Assembly: GCA_903831255.1 (NCBI GenBank)
Contig: CAIKWZ010000043.1
Span: 157,116-221,115, forward strand
Length of the DNA stretch: 64,000 bases
DNA from: an uncultured Alphaproteobacteria bacterium
Lineage (GTDB): Bacteria; Pseudomonadota; Alphaproteobacteria; Caulobacterales; Hyphomonadaceae
Direction of reading: 5' to 3'
The position numbers and the translations under genes are program-made. Positions within the stretch are counted from its first letter, which is position 1, and the number at the start of each line of letters is the position of its first letter. The notes under the pieces are model-generated. The model was not told the origin of the DNA. It saw only the letters and a program-made list of their open reading frames with translations, and did no database searches. This document shows positions 32,044 to 41,465 of the stretch, piece by piece.

Positions 32044-33714
32044 ATGGCGAGCCAGGGAGCCGAGGGGGTGAAGGACGAACAGGCCACACCCATGAGGACG
32101 GTGGTCATGGCTTCGTCGGCGGGAACCGCGTTCGAGTGGTATGATTTCTTTGTCTATGGCGCGCTGGCGGCGGTCATATCCCGGAACTTCTTCTCTCAGC
32201 TCGACCCCACTTCGGGTCTGATCGCGTCTCTGGCTCTGTTCGCGGCCGGCTTTGTGTTTCGGCCCGTCGGCGCGCTGATCTTCGGGCGTCTGGGCGATCG
32301 CTTTGGTCGCAAAGGGGCTTTTCTGGCGACCGTCATTCTGATGGGCGGCGCCACGTTTGCGATCGGACTGCTGCCGACGCATGCGCAGGCTGGCGGGCTC
32401 GGCACCGTTCTTCTCATCATTCTTCGTATTCTGCAGGGCGCAGCCGTCGGCGGAGAATATGGCGGCGCTGCGATCTATGTCGCTGAGCACGCCCCCAGCG
32501 ACAGGCGAGGAGAATCGACCGGCTGGATCCAGTCTTCCGCCGCTTTTGGACTTCTGGGTGCGATCGGTGTGGTTCTGGCGACCCGCACCATCGTTGGCGA
32601 AGAGGCCTTTCAGGCGTGGGGATGGAGAATTCCATTCCTGTTTTCCGCCTTCCTTCTGGCGATTTCGATCTGGATGCGCCTCAAGCTCAAGGAGAGCCCC
32701 GAATTCGAGCGTATGAAAACTGAGGGCCGGATCTCGGAGGCGCCGTTCCGGGATGTCTTCCTGAAATGGTCCAACATGAAATACGTGATCATCGCCTTCC
32801 TGTCCCTGATGACGGCTCAGGGAGCGATCTGGTGGTGCGTCTTCTTTTACACCCAGATTTTCCTTGAAAGCTTCATGAAGCTGCCTCCGGCCTGGGCGAA
32901 TTCCATCCTGATCGGCGCAACCCTGTCGAGCGTTCCTCTCTATGTCTTCTTCGGCTGGCTGTCGGATCGGATCGGACGCAAGCCGGTCATGCTGTTTGGA
33001 ATGGTCCTGGCGGCGGTCGCTATGTTTCCGGCCTTCCACGCCATCGCCTCCGGCGCCAATCCGGCCCTGGCGAAAGCGCAGGAGACGACCCCCGTTGTGG
33101 TTCACGCAGACCCGGCGGGTTGTTCCTTCCAGTTCGATCTTCTGGGCCGGACAAAGTATGAGACATCATGCGACATCGCGCGCAACGTGCTCACCAAGGC
33201 TGGGGTGGCCTTTTCGACGGTCGATGCGCCGGCAGGGGCCCTGACCAGCGTCTCGATCGGCGGGGTTGAGGTTGAGACCCTCGACGGGGCAGGGTTGAGG
33301 GGCGAAGAGCTCGCGGCGATCACAAAGGAAAACCAGACCCGGATCGCGGGCGCTCTTGAGCAGGCGGGTTTTCCGACGGCCGCAGACATCGGGTCGGTTG
33401 ACTGGCTACGGATCGCCCTGGGCTTCCTTGTCCTGGTCATCGCAGCAACGGCTCTTTACGGCCCTCTGGCGGCCGCCCTCGTCGAGCTTTTTCCCAGCAA
33501 TGTCCGGTACACGGCCCTGTCGGTGCCCTACCATGTCGGTGTCGGCTGGGTGGGCGGGTTCATGCCCATGACTGCGTTTGCGATTGCGGCGGCCACCGGG
33601 AATATCTTCGCCGGGCTCTGGTATCCGATCGTGTTCGCAGGGATCAGCATCGTCGCCTGCGTCATCCTGTTTCCCGAAACCCGCGGGCGTGCCCTCACTC
33701 AGTCCTCGGACTGA
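32044..33714 (+). CDS. MHS-type MFS symporter with about 115-residue periplasmic insertion
   Basis: The 556-residue protein is a metabolite:H+ symporter (MHS/ProP-like): SSAGTAFEWYDFFVYGALAA (helix 1), the motif A loop GRLGDRFGRKGAFLATV and its second copy GWLSDRIGRKPVML, and FAGLWYPIVF near the end. Between helix 9 (MLFGMVLAAVAMFPAFHAIA, about 318-338) and helix 10 (WLRIALGFLVLVIAATALYG, about 452-472) sits a soluble insertion with two cysteines (GCSFQFD and TSCDIA). By topology this loop is periplasmic. Normal family members have about 430-450 residues. The substrate is not readable from sequence. Confidence 0.92.
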   Translation: MASQGAEGVKDEQATPMRTVVMASSAGTAFEWYDFFVYGALAAVISRNFFSQLDPTSGLIASLALFAAGFVFRPVGALIFGRLGDRFGRKGAFLATVILMGGATFAIGLLPTHAQAGGLGTVLLIILRILQGAAVGGEYGGAAIYVAEHAPSDRRGESTGWIQSSAAFGLLGAIGVVLATRTIVGEEAFQAWGWRIPFLFSAFLLAISIWMRLKLKESPEFERMKTEGRISEAPFRDVFLKWSNMKYVIIAFLSLMTAQGAIWWCVFFYTQIFLESFMKLPPAWANSILIGATLSSVPLYVFFGWLSDRIGRKPVMLFGMVLAAVAMFPAFHAIASGANPALAKAQETTPVVVHADPAGCSFQFDLLGRTKYETSCDIARNVLTKAGVAFSTVDAPAGALTSVSIGGVEVETLDGAGLRGEELAAITKENQTRIAGALEQAGFPTAADIGSVDWLRIALGFLVLVIAATALYGPLAAALVELFPSNVRYTALSVPYHVGVGWVGGFMPMTAFAIAAATGNIFAGLWYPIVFAGISIVACVILFPETRGRALTQSSD

Positions 33715-35108
33715 GACGGAGCGCCCTCGCCTGACTTCGGGGTCGGCAGGATCAGTCGCACGCTCAGACCGCCTGTGGGACGGTTGACGATATCCATTCG
33801 GCCGCCATGAGACCGGCAGATTGAATCGGCGAGGGCGAGGCCGAGGCCCGCTCCGCCCAGTGAACGATTGCGCGAAGCGTCCGTTCTGACGAACGGCTCG
33901 CGGGCGACGGCGATTTCTTGCTCCGACATGCCGGGCCCTTCGTCTTCCACCGCGATTTCTGTCTGATCGGGACCCGGACGCACGTGAAGACGGGCCGCGC
34001 CTCCGTACGCCACCGCGTTGTCGATCAGATTGCGCAGCATGCGACGGAAGAGAACGGGTCGGCACTCCAGCGGCGCCCGGCTGCGCTCGCCGAGAGACAC
34101 CGGCGCGCCGGTGTCCGCGTAATCTTCGACCAGGTCTTCGACAAGTACGGCGACGTCGAGCTTCTGAAGGGCTTCCGCAGACCGACCCTGACGTGCGAAC
34201 TCGAGAATGGTTTCGAGCAGCTGGGCCATTTCCTCGAGGGTGGCGATCGCCTTCACTCGTTCTGCTTCCGGCTCCATCGTTTCAAGGCGGATACGTATCG
34301 ATGCAAGAGGGGTCCGAAGGTCGTGGCCGATCGCCCCCAGCATGACATCCTTTTCCCGGAGGAGGGCGTCCACTCGCCGGTTCATGGCGTTGAACGCCGA
34401 GATGGCGCTGCGCACATCTTCCGGCCCGCTCAAGGGCAGATCCCCGCCGCCGTCCCCCGATCCGACCTTAGCGCTCGCCTCCGCGAGGTCCCGGAGCGGG
34501 CGCGACAGGCGCCGGGAGATCCAGAGAGCCGCGGCAAGAACGCTCGCAAACAGGATCAGCGTGCTGGCCCCGAGGCTGAGCATGTCCTCGCCTGCCGGCT
34601 CACGCATCAGGAAGGAGGCGTTCACCCAGCGTCCATCCTCAAGTCGGGCCGATAGCGCAACCTCCCGACCTGGCGGTCGTTTCCCAGGACGGCGGAGAAC
34701 GTCCCGGATCCTGTCACGAGGACGGTCGCCGACCCTTCGGGTTGCGGCGGCAACCTCCTCGACCCTGACCTCGGCGTCGTCGAAGGCCTGGCGCAGGCGT
34801 CGCTCGAGCTGGCCGTGAGGCTCATAGCGCTCGCGCGAAGCGAGCGAGAAATCATCCACTGAGAGCCGCGAGCCCGGGGGTCTTCCGCGTCGCCCGGGGG
34901 GAGGCCCGCGACGATCGGACGGACGGCTGGCGATCTCCGAGGCCGCGTCCACGAACCGAGCCATGGGCGGTCCGCTCATCTCGATCAGTCCGGCCCGTGA
35001 CCGCTCTCCCACCAGAAACAGGAAGTTCACGGCGCTCGCGGCGAGGAGAGCAAGGGTCATCACCACCGCGATCTGACCCGACAGGCTTTGGGGCAGGAAG
35101 CGTTTCAC
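33699..35108 (-). CDS. Sensor histidine kinase with Pro/Arg-rich periplasmic domain
   Basis: The 469-residue kinase has two membrane segments (about 12-34 and 178-200) flanking a periplasmic domain that contains a remarkable basic/proline stretch (PSDRRGPPPGRRGRPPGSRL). A HAMP domain follows, then the H-box GHDLRTPLAS (phospho-His about 260), N-box NLIDNAVAYG, DEGPGM and GGAGLGLA. It is the EnvZ/OmpR type. The ATG overlaps the response regulator stop by 4 bases. Its 3' end overlaps the convergent transporter gene by 16 bases. Confidence 0.95.
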   Translation of the reverse strand: MKRFLPQSLSGQIAVVMTLALLAASAVNFLFLVGERSRAGLIEMSGPPMARFVDAASEIASRPSDRRGPPPGRRGRPPGSRLSVDDFSLASRERYEPHGQLERRLRQAFDDAEVRVEEVAAATRRVGDRPRDRIRDVLRRPGKRPPGREVALSARLEDGRWVNASFLMREPAGEDMLSLGASTLILFASVLAAALWISRRLSRPLRDLAEASAKVGSGDGGGDLPLSGPEDVRSAISAFNAMNRRVDALLREKDVMLGAIGHDLRTPLASIRIRLETMEPEAERVKAIATLEEMAQLLETILEFARQGRSAEALQKLDVAVLVEDLVEDYADTGAPVSLGERSRAPLECRPVLFRRMLRNLIDNAVAYGGAARLHVRPGPDQTEIAVEDEGPGMSEQEIAVAREPFVRTDASRNRSLGGAGLGLALADSICRSHGGRMDIVNRPTGGLSVRLILPTPKSGEGAPSQSED

Positions 35109-35818
35109 AGGGCGCGCACTTCAGTGGAGAAGCGGTAGCCGCCGCCCCAGACCGTCTTGATGAACAGCGGGTCCTTGGGATCAGCTTCGATCTTTCGTCT
35201 GAGGCGGCTGACCTGATTGTCGACGCTGCGGTCGAAGGGCCCCGCCTCACGGCCTCGTGTCAGATCGAGGAGCTGATCGCGGTTCAGGACGAGATTGGGT
35301 CGCTCGAGGAAGGTGAGAAGGAGCGTGTATTCGCCCGACGACAGGGGCGTGACCACCCCGTCGGGCCCCTCGAGGGTCCGCTCTTCGGTCTTCAGGGTCC
35401 AGGGGCCGAAAGCATACCCCTTCGCCTGCGGTTCCGCCGATCGCGGCGGGAGGCTTTGCGAGCGTCGAAGGACAGCCTTTACACGGGCGAGGAGCTCGCG
35501 TGGGCTGAACGGCTTGACCACATAATCATCGGCGCCGACCTCAAGGCCGAGGATGCGGTCCACCTCCTCGGCCCGGGCGGTGAGGAGGATGACGGGAAGG
35601 GCGCCGGACGAGCGGATACGTCTGCAGAGGCTGAGCCCGTCCTCGCCTGGCATCATGATGTCGGCGATTACGAGATCGAAGGCGTGAGCGGCCAGAAGGC
35701 TGTCGGCTTCGGCTGCATTCCCCGCCGTGCGAACCCGGAAGTGGTTAGTCTCCAGATATCGCGCGAGCGGCTCGCGGATTGAAGGGGCGTCTTCAACGAT
35801 GAGAATCAGCGGCGCCAT
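35105..35818 (-). CDS. OmpR family response regulator
   Basis: The 237-residue regulator has a receiver with phospho-acceptor Asp53 (FDLVIADIMMPGEDGL), Thr in ILLTAR, Lys in DDYVVKPFS, and a winged-helix domain (GEYTLLLTFLERPNLVLNRD, VDNQVSRLRRKIEADPKDPL). It is co-translated with the kinase. The EF-hand gene upstream lies in the same orientation 125 bases away, separated by several hairpin-forming repeats, and may share its transcript or be its target. Confidence 0.96.
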   Translation of the reverse strand: MAPLILIVEDAPSIREPLARYLETNHFRVRTAGNAAEADSLLAAHAFDLVIADIMMPGEDGLSLCRRIRSSGALPVILLTARAEEVDRILGLEVGADDYVVKPFSPRELLARVKAVLRRSQSLPPRSAEPQAKGYAFGPWTLKTEERTLEGPDGVVTPLSSGEYTLLLTFLERPNLVLNRDQLLDLTRGREAGPFDRSVDNQVSRLRRKIEADPKDPLFIKTVWGGGYRFSTEVRAL

Positions 35819-35845
35819 GAAAAACGGTTCCGATTATGAAACGAC

Positions 35846-35936
35846 CTGCAGCCTGCCGCACGAGGGGGAGCGCGTGCAACAGGCTGCAGAGGGCCCGAGG
35901 CCGGGGGAGAGGACAATGTCGGCCTGCAGGCTGTTG
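35846..35936 (-). repeat. Cluster of CTGCAGCCTG-type inverted repeats between EF-hand and response-regulator genes
   Basis: CTGCAGCCTG (35846-35855) and CAGGCTGCAG (35880-35889) are perfect 10-bp inverted arms around 24 bases. A third related copy, CTGCAGGCTGTTG (35924-35936), is the near-perfect inverse of CAACAGGCTGCAG (35878-35890) with one mismatch. Alternative pairing is therefore possible: arm 1 with arm 2, or arm 2 with arm 3. The layout resembles a competing-stem attenuator or a transcript-processing site, but no T-tract follows. Confidence 0.55.
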
Positions 35937-35943
35937 AACGCAG

Positions 35944-36492
35944 TTACCGTCCGGGGCCTCGTCCCGCCTTGAGTTCGGCGAGGGTGACTACGCCGTCTTT
36001 ATTGGCGTCGAGGCGTGTGAAGGCCTCTCCTGGCCGCTGCGAGAACTCCTCGAAGGACAGTTTGCGGTCTCCATCGCCGTCAGGTCGGGGACCGCGGCGA
36101 TCGCCGCCCGGTCCGCCCGCGCGTTCGCCTCGACCCTTGCCTCCTCGGCCCTCTCCGCCCGCCCTGGGGCCTTCAGCCTCTTCCGGGCTCAGCTTGCCAT
36201 CGCCATCCCGGTCCTGGGCGCTGAAGCGAGCCTTTTGAGCGGCGGCTCTCATTTCTTCGGGCTCGGCGAAACCGTCCTTGTCAGCGTCGATGGCGGCGAA
36301 ACGGGTTTTCTGTCCCGTCTCAAGTTCCGGGCGGGTGATCTTGCCGTCATTGTTCACATCAAGTTCGAGCAGGCCGAGGGGGCCCATGCCTGGGCCGCCG
36401 GGGGGCGGCCCTTTCTGGGCGTAGGCCGCGGGCAGGCAGAGGCAGAGGCTGACCGCAGCCAGAGTGGCGATGAGGAAGGGACGATGCGTCAT
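35944..36492 (-). CDS. Secreted EF-hand calcium-binding protein with Gly/Arg-rich linker
   Basis: I start at ATG 36492 (182 residues), with a signal peptide (MTHRPFLIATLAAVSLCLCL, cleavage about residue 25). Five EF-hand loops are visible: DVNNDGKITRPE, DADKDGFAEPEE and DRDGDGKLSPEE, a degenerate DGDGDRKLSFEE (Arg at the Gly position) and DANKDGVVTLAE. A Gly/Arg-rich linker (about 105-145) separates hands 3 and 4. It probably binds calcium or another divalent metal in the periplasm. The downstream OmpR/EnvZ-type system may sense the same signal. Confidence 0.9.
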   Translation of the reverse strand: MTHRPFLIATLAAVSLCLCLPAAYAQKGPPPGGPGMGPLGLLELDVNNDGKITRPELETGQKTRFAAIDADKDGFAEPEEMRAAAQKARFSAQDRDGDGKLSPEEAEGPRAGGEGRGGKGRGERAGGPGGDRRGPRPDGDGDRKLSFEEFSQRPGEAFTRLDANKDGVVTLAELKAGRGPGR

Positions 36493-36612
36493 GGCGTAAC
36501 TCCTGAATGAATGAGGGGGGGAGCTCCTCATGAATTCAGGGTATAGAGGCTTGCTGTCGCAGGAATTCGCCGGGAAACGCTTTGTTTGTCTCAAAGTGTA
36601 ACGGGGCCATTC

Positions 36613-37266
36613 TCAGAACCCCAGGGTCCGACCGATCCAGTCGCTGATCACCGGAAGATAGGTGATGAACCCGACCGTGACCGCCCACGCGGCAAAAAGG
36701 GCGAGGATGGATCCGGCCGCGCCCACCAGAACGATCACCCCGTCGCGTTCGGCCAGACCCATGCCGAGAATGGCGCAGGCGAGAGCGGGCGGGAAATTGC
36801 CTCCCGGAGGCAGCGGGAGGATCAGGATCAGCGCCATGATCAGGATGATCACTCCGATCAGCACGGTGCCGACTGTCCCTGTCACGGGCATGAGGCGGGG
36901 ACGGGCGATGGTCTCCAGGGTTCGCAGGCGGGGCGTAAGCCCCTCCATGGCGGAGACCAGAGAGGCGCGTGGAAATGACCATCGGGCCATGAAGGCGGGA
37001 ATCCAGAGCTCCTGGCGGCCGATCACCATCTGAACGGACACCATGAGCAGAGCGAGGCCGACAATGGTGGGAACCCCCGGCGGCATCGGAACCACAGACG
37101 GAAGGGCGAACATCAGCGTGGCGAGACCGAAAGCGCGGGCATCGAGCGCCCCGATGATGTCCCCGAGGGTGATACGCTCGCTTTCCCCGCGCACGGCGCT
37201 GAGCAGGATATGCGACACGCCGGTCGCTCCGCCGGGCAGGGCCTGTGGATCGTGCGCTTCAGGCAT
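36613..37266 (-). CDS. ExoD family membrane protein
   Basis: I start at ATG 37266 (217 residues, MPEAHDPQALPGGATGVSHI), close to the family length of about 200. The family signature GDIIGALDARAFGLATLMFA and VPMPPGVPTIVGLALLMVSV is followed by RLMPVTGTVGTVLIGVIILI and PPALACAILGMGLAERDGV. ExoD proteins are polytopic inner-membrane proteins linked to exopolysaccharide synthesis and alkali tolerance in rhizobia; the molecular role is unknown. It is a single gene, divergent from secF. Confidence 0.9.
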   Translation of the reverse strand: MPEAHDPQALPGGATGVSHILLSAVRGESERITLGDIIGALDARAFGLATLMFALPSVVPMPPGVPTIVGLALLMVSVQMVIGRQELWIPAFMARWSFPRASLVSAMEGLTPRLRTLETIARPRLMPVTGTVGTVLIGVIILIMALILILPLPPGGNFPPALACAILGMGLAERDGVIVLVGAAGSILALFAAWAVTVGFITYLPVISDWIGRTLGF

Positions 37267-37515
37267 TCCCGGATGTCGTCCTGTCGGTAAACTGCATAGG
37301 GGAGCGCCGGCGGGAGACGCCGATCCGGCGCGCGCTTGCGGCGCTTCGGATGCCGGCCCCTGACGTCGGGTGCCGGACACTCCCCGCAGGCGATCTCCAT
37401 GTCCAGACTTTACGACAGATATTTTTTGCATGGCGCTTTTACGTCTCACCTGCTAGCTCAGACCGTCGACCGATCCGGGTCGGTGCGTGAAGTAAAGAAG
37501 AGCTCAGAGGCCGCC

Positions 37516-38469
37516 ATGTGGTGGGACAAACACGACCCGAACGCTCCGCTCAAGCCGGATCCCAAGCCCCTTCCCTTCATGAAGGCGAGGATGGTGGGCT
37601 TTTTTGTGACCGCGATGGTGTTCATCGCCACGACGATCTCCCTGTCCGTCCAGGGGCTCAATCTCGGTCTGGATTTTACCGGGGGCGTGCTCATAGAGGC
37701 CTCCAGCGAGACTGTCCTCGAAGTGGCTGACGTCCGGGACCGGCTCGAGGCCGCCGGCCTCGGCGAGACCTCCGTCAACACGACGGACGGTGGTCGGACG
37801 GCCCTCATTCGACTGTCGGTTGAGAAGACCGGCGAGGATGTTGAGGGAGTTGCGAGACAGGTGACGACCGCTCTCGGTGAAGGCGTTGAGATCCGAAAGG
37901 TCGACGCGGTCGGTCCGCGGGTCAGCGGGGAGTTGTTTCGCGATGGGGTGATCGCTTCCATCCTCGCCGTGGTTGCGATCGGGATTTATATCTGGTTCCG
38001 CTTTGAATCCAAGTTTGGCTGGGCGGCCTTTGTGACGACATTCCATGACGTCTATGCCGTGATAGGGTTTTTCTCGATCACCCGAATGACGTTTGACCTC
38101 ACCATTGTTGCGGGTGTGCTGACGGTGGCGGGCTATTCGATCAACGATACCGTGGTGGTGTTCGACCGAATTCGGGAAATGCTGAAGAAGTACAAGAAGT
38201 TGCCGATTTCAGACATTATCGACATATCGATCACGGCCACGCTTTCAAGAACTCTGATGACCTCGATCGCCACGATGCTGGCGGCTGGAGCCATGCTGTT
38301 TCTGGGCGGATCGGTGCTCTTCGGCTTCGCCGCCTCGATCGTTTTCGGCATCATCATCGGGACCTATTCGAGTATCTTTGTCGCCGCTCCCCTGCTCCTT
38401 TATCTGCCCGGCCGGGTGCCGGGTCAGAAGGCCCCTTCTGGCGAGGACGAGGCTCAGGCGGCGTCCTGA
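37516..38469 (+). CDS. secF: SecF, protein translocase accessory subunit
   Basis: I start at ATG 37516 (317 residues), preceded by AGAGG. SecF features: first membrane segment about 28-48, the periplasmic P4 region with LGLDFTGGVLIEA, and the conserved membrane block FHDVYAVIGFFSI (about 175-187), VAGYSINDTVVVFDRIRE and TLSRTLMTSIATMLAAGAM. SecF works with SecD to use proton motive force in late Sec export. SecD is usually just upstream; here no secD is found and the upstream neighbour is divergent exoD. A C-terminal hydrophilic tail (PSGEDEAQAAS) closes it. Confidence 0.93.
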   Translation: MWWDKHDPNAPLKPDPKPLPFMKARMVGFFVTAMVFIATTISLSVQGLNLGLDFTGGVLIEASSETVLEVADVRDRLEAAGLGETSVNTTDGGRTALIRLSVEKTGEDVEGVARQVTTALGEGVEIRKVDAVGPRVSGELFRDGVIASILAVVAIGIYIWFRFESKFGWAAFVTTFHDVYAVIGFFSITRMTFDLTIVAGVLTVAGYSINDTVVVFDRIREMLKKYKKLPISDIIDISITATLSRTLMTSIATMLAAGAMLFLGGSVLFGFAASIVFGIIIGTYSSIFVAAPLLLYLPGRVPGQKAPSGEDEAQAAS

Positions 38470-38569
38470 CACTCGTCCCTGCGGGGTCCGCGAGGCTCGG
38501 CGAGCGGCCGGATGATGAAGCGCGCTGTGGGGGGCGTAGATCCTCCGGGCGTTGAAGGGAGAGCGGGTC

Positions 38570-39922
38570 ATGATCGCGCCGTCGTCGAATGTCCCATCGG
38601 GTAAGCCGGCTCCGTTTTACAGCCAGCTCTATTTTCAGGTGATCTCCGCGATCATCGCCGGCGGCGTCCTCGGCTGGCTCTATCCTGCTGCCGAAAATCC
38701 CTGGATCGAAGCGTATCTGAAGCCGCTCGGGGACGGTTTCATCAAGCTGGTGAAGATGATCATCGCCCCGGTCATCTTTCTGACCATCGCCATCGGCATC
38801 GCCGGCATGCGCGACATGGCGAAGCTCGGGCGCGTCGCCCTGAAGGCGTTCACCTATTTTCTGTTCTTCTCGACCCTGGCTCTCATTGTCGGCCTGGTTG
38901 TCGCCAATATCGTGCAGCCCGGCGCCGGCATGAATGTCGATGTCTCGAGCCTCAGCGCCGGCGATATCTCGAAAGTGCAGGGCTTTCAGGAGAAAGCGGG
39001 CGATGTCAGCGTCACTGGATTTGTTCTCGCCATCATTCCCGACACGTTCCTGGGGGCCTTTGTCGGCGGCAATATTCTGCAGGTGCTTTTTATCGCCATT
39101 CTCTTCGGGATCGCTCTCGCTCTGACCGGCGACCGGGCGGATCTCGCTGTCAGGGTCATGGAATCGGTCAGTCAGGCCGTCTTCCGGATGGTGTCGATCC
39201 TCATGAGAGCCGCCCCCATCGGCGCCTTTGGGGCCTTCGCCTTCCTGATCTCCACGCAGGGGATTGAGGCGATTGCGAAGCTGGGCATGCTGATCGCCTC
39301 CGTGTACCTGACCTCCTTCCTGTTTGTGATTATCGTCCTTGGACTGGTGGGTCTCTGGGCTGGGTTCTCGATCTTCAGTCTTATCCGCTATCTCAAGGAT
39401 GAGCTGTTCCTGGTGCTGGGGACGTCATCGTCCGAGTCAGCGCTTCCAGCTCTGATGGCCAAGCTCGAGCGCGCGGGCTGCGCCAAGCCGGTCGTGGGCC
39501 TTGTTGTTCCTGCCGGGTATTCCTTCAACCTTGACGGGACCAATATCTATATGACGCTGGCGGCGCTTTTCATCGCCCAGGCGACGAACACCCCTCTGTC
39601 TCTGGCCGACCAGCTTATTCTGCTGGCGGTCGCCATGCTGAGCTCGAAAGGCGCAGCGGGGGTCTCCGGGGCCGGGTTCATAACGCTGGCGGCAACGCTC
39701 GCCGTCCTGCCCAGCGTGCCCGTGGCGGGGATGGCTCTCATCCTTGGCGTTGACCGCTTCCTGTCGGAATGCCGGGCGCTGACCAATTTCATCGGTAATG
39801 CGGTGGCGGCGATCGTGGTGAGTCGCTGGGAGGGCGCGCTTGACCGCGACGCTCTGCGGGCCGCGATGTCCGGGAAACTCCCGCCCATCGGGGCTCTTGT
39901 CGGTGAACGGGATCCTGACTGA
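38570..39922 (+). CDS. dctA: C4-dicarboxylate/cation symporter (DctA, DAACS family)
   Basis: I start at ATG 38570 (450 residues), with GAAGGGAGAG upstream. Family motifs: [20 protein letters not shown] (helix 2-3), [20 protein letters not shown] (re-entrant loop HP1), [20 protein letters not shown] (helix 7) and [20 protein letters not shown] (HP2), plus [20 protein letters not shown]. It imports succinate, fumarate and malate with Na+ or H+. A weak hairpin (39922-39945) lies directly after the stop. Standalone gene. Confidence 0.95.
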   Translation: MIAPSSNVPSGKPAPFYSQLYFQVISAIIAGGVLGWLYPAAENPWIEAYLKPLGDGFIKLVKMIIAPVIFLTIAIGIAGMRDMAKLGRVALKAFTYFLFFSTLALIVGLVVANIVQPGAGMNVDVSSLSAGDISKVQGFQEKAGDVSVTGFVLAIIPDTFLGAFVGGNILQVLFIAILFGIALALTGDRADLAVRVMESVSQAVFRMVSILMRAAPIGAFGAFAFLISTQGIEAIAKLGMLIASVYLTSFLFVIIVLGLVGLWAGFSIFSLIRYLKDELFLVLGTSSSESALPALMAKLERAGCAKPVVGLVVPAGYSFNLDGTNIYMTLAALFIAQATNTPLSLADQLILLAVAMLSSKGAAGVSGAGFITLAATLAVLPSVPVAGMALILGVDRFLSECRALTNFIGNAVAAIVVSRWEGALDRDALRAAMSGKLPPIGALVGERDPD

Positions 39923-40161
39923 GGTTACGCCGTCCGCGTAAACCTCCTCGCCCGTTCCGTTCTCGCCCCTGTCTGAAGTCTTCGCGACCCTGGGCGCAAA
40001 CGTCGCTGCCGCGGGAGCGATATCTCGGCGCATTCTGAATTGGCCCAGCCGCTATGTCCCTGTGTTTCCTCGTAGGACCATGAGTGTCGCAAAAGCGCCC
40101 GTAAAACATGAGCTTAGTGGCGTCTAGGGCCCCTTATGCGTTTCCCTGCATATCCTTGATT

Positions 40162-41074
40162 CACGCTCGATGACGATGATGTTGGCGCTGCAGCCCAGGC
40201 CGATCCCGCAGGCTTTGTTCGCGGGCTTGATCGTGCAGTGGTCGAGGACGTGCAGCGCGGACCGGGCCTGTTGCTGGCGACTAAGCGATCCGTCGATGCT
40301 GTCACCCGCCCAGGCCGCTTCCTTATCACCAGTTCGGCGGACCTGTTTTTCGGCGCTATCGCGCCGGATTCGCTTGCAGCGCGGGTCTAAACAATCGAAC
40401 TCCTGCCCCTCTCGCAGGCCGAAATCGTCCGCAGGCCTCCCGCACACTTCCTCCCCGACGCCTTCGCGGAGAAGGTAGCGGCAGGCGCCGCCTTTCCGTT
40501 GGCGCATGTCATCGAACGGGTTCTCGCGGGTGGATTTCCAGAAGCCCTCACCCGGAGCGACCCGGTCCGTCGGCGCACCTGGCTGATAAACTTTGCCCGG
40601 TCCCTTGCATCGCGGGATGTCCTGGACATCACAGAGGTCCCGAAAGCAGGCATGATGCGGGTCCTGACCGATACAGCGGCCGTCAAGATCGGGAAATTGC
40701 TTAATCGCTCTGATCTGGGGCAAAGGGTCGATTTTTCTAACGAAGACGATCGATCGCTGGATCCTTCTGCTTGAGAACGTCTGTCCTCTGGCGCGCCTGC
40801 GTCCCTGGCATCGAAGCGAGATCAAGCGTCTGGTCAAAACGCCGAAGCTCCAGATGATAAATTCAGGCCTTCTTTCAGCGTTACGCGAGATCGACGAAGG
40901 CGTGATCAGTCGTGATCGCACTGTGCTGGGCCCTGTGCTCGAATGCTTCGTCTACAGCCAGTCACGCAAGGCCCGCGGGCTAACAGCTGATAACATTCGT
41001 GTCGGGCTCTATGAGTCCTGTTTGTCATTCAAATTGGGGGTGTCCGAAAATTTCGAGTCAGGTCACCCGAGATG
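40162..41074 (+). pseudogene. Decayed DUF4143/COG1373-type AAA ATPase
   Basis: Frame by frame, the region reads as the middle and C-terminal parts of this family: DDDDVGAAAQADPAGFVRGL, VVEDVQRGPGLLLATKRSVD, RPGRFLITSSADLFF, then in the same frame a TAA at 40388-40390 where the family has Glu (ARV-stop-TIELLPLSQAEI), then FPEALTRSDPVRRRTWLINF. A frameshift near 40720-40735 is needed to reach LVKTPKLQMINSGLLSALRE. The N-terminal Walker A region is absent. At least a truncation, a nonsense mutation and a frameshift are present, so it is not functional. Confidence 0.85.
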
Positions 41075-41207
41075 AAACCGCGTCGCCGGGGATGGGGCGC
41101 CTCTCCCCGGTGCTCTGCGACCTCAGCCGCAGGGGGAAAACAGGTTTCCGGACGACTATTGAAGACTAAATAAACTAAGCTAATATAGCCGCAAACTGGA
41201 GGGCAAG

Positions 41208-41465
41208 GTGCGGCAAGTCACAATTCATAACGCCAAGACCCATTTGTCCCGGTTGATCGAAGCCGCGATGGCGGGTGAGGAGATCGTCATCTCCAAGGGC
41301 AATACGCCTATGGTGCGCCTGGTGCCCATCGTGAAAGGCGGGTTCCGGATGGCTCTGCTGGGCTCCGCATTGGGTCCAGGACCAGATTTCCTTGCGTCGG
41401 CGACGGAAGATGATCTCGCCGCCTGGGAAGGCCAGCCCGAACGGCTGGAGGACACCGGTCTGTGA
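41208..41465 (+). CDS. Phd/YefM-type antitoxin (VapB-like)
   Basis: The 85-residue protein has the Phd fold MRQVTIHNAKTHLSRLIEAA with GEEIVISKGNTPMVRLVPI, and a variable C-terminal toxin-binding tail (DDLAAWEGQPERLED). It starts at a GTG behind GGAGGG. Its stop overlaps the toxin GTG by 4 bases (GTGA), the standard antitoxin-first arrangement. The upstream AT-rich region (about 41165-41195, TAAATAAACTAAGCTAATATAG) is a likely autoregulated promoter. Confidence 0.93.
   Translation: MRQVTIHNAKTHLSRLIEAAMAGEEIVISKGNTPMVRLVPIVKGGFRMALLGSALGPGPDFLASATEDDLAAWEGQPERLEDTGL

Noticed and set aside
31780..33105. 441-residue minus-strand frame
   Set aside because: Antisense of the MHS transporter and its leader; the charged composition reflects the opposite strand of membrane helices.
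39922..39945. AGGTT-ACGC/GCGT-AAACCT hairpin after dctA
   Set aside because: Contains a bulge and lacks a T-tract; at best a weak termination aid.
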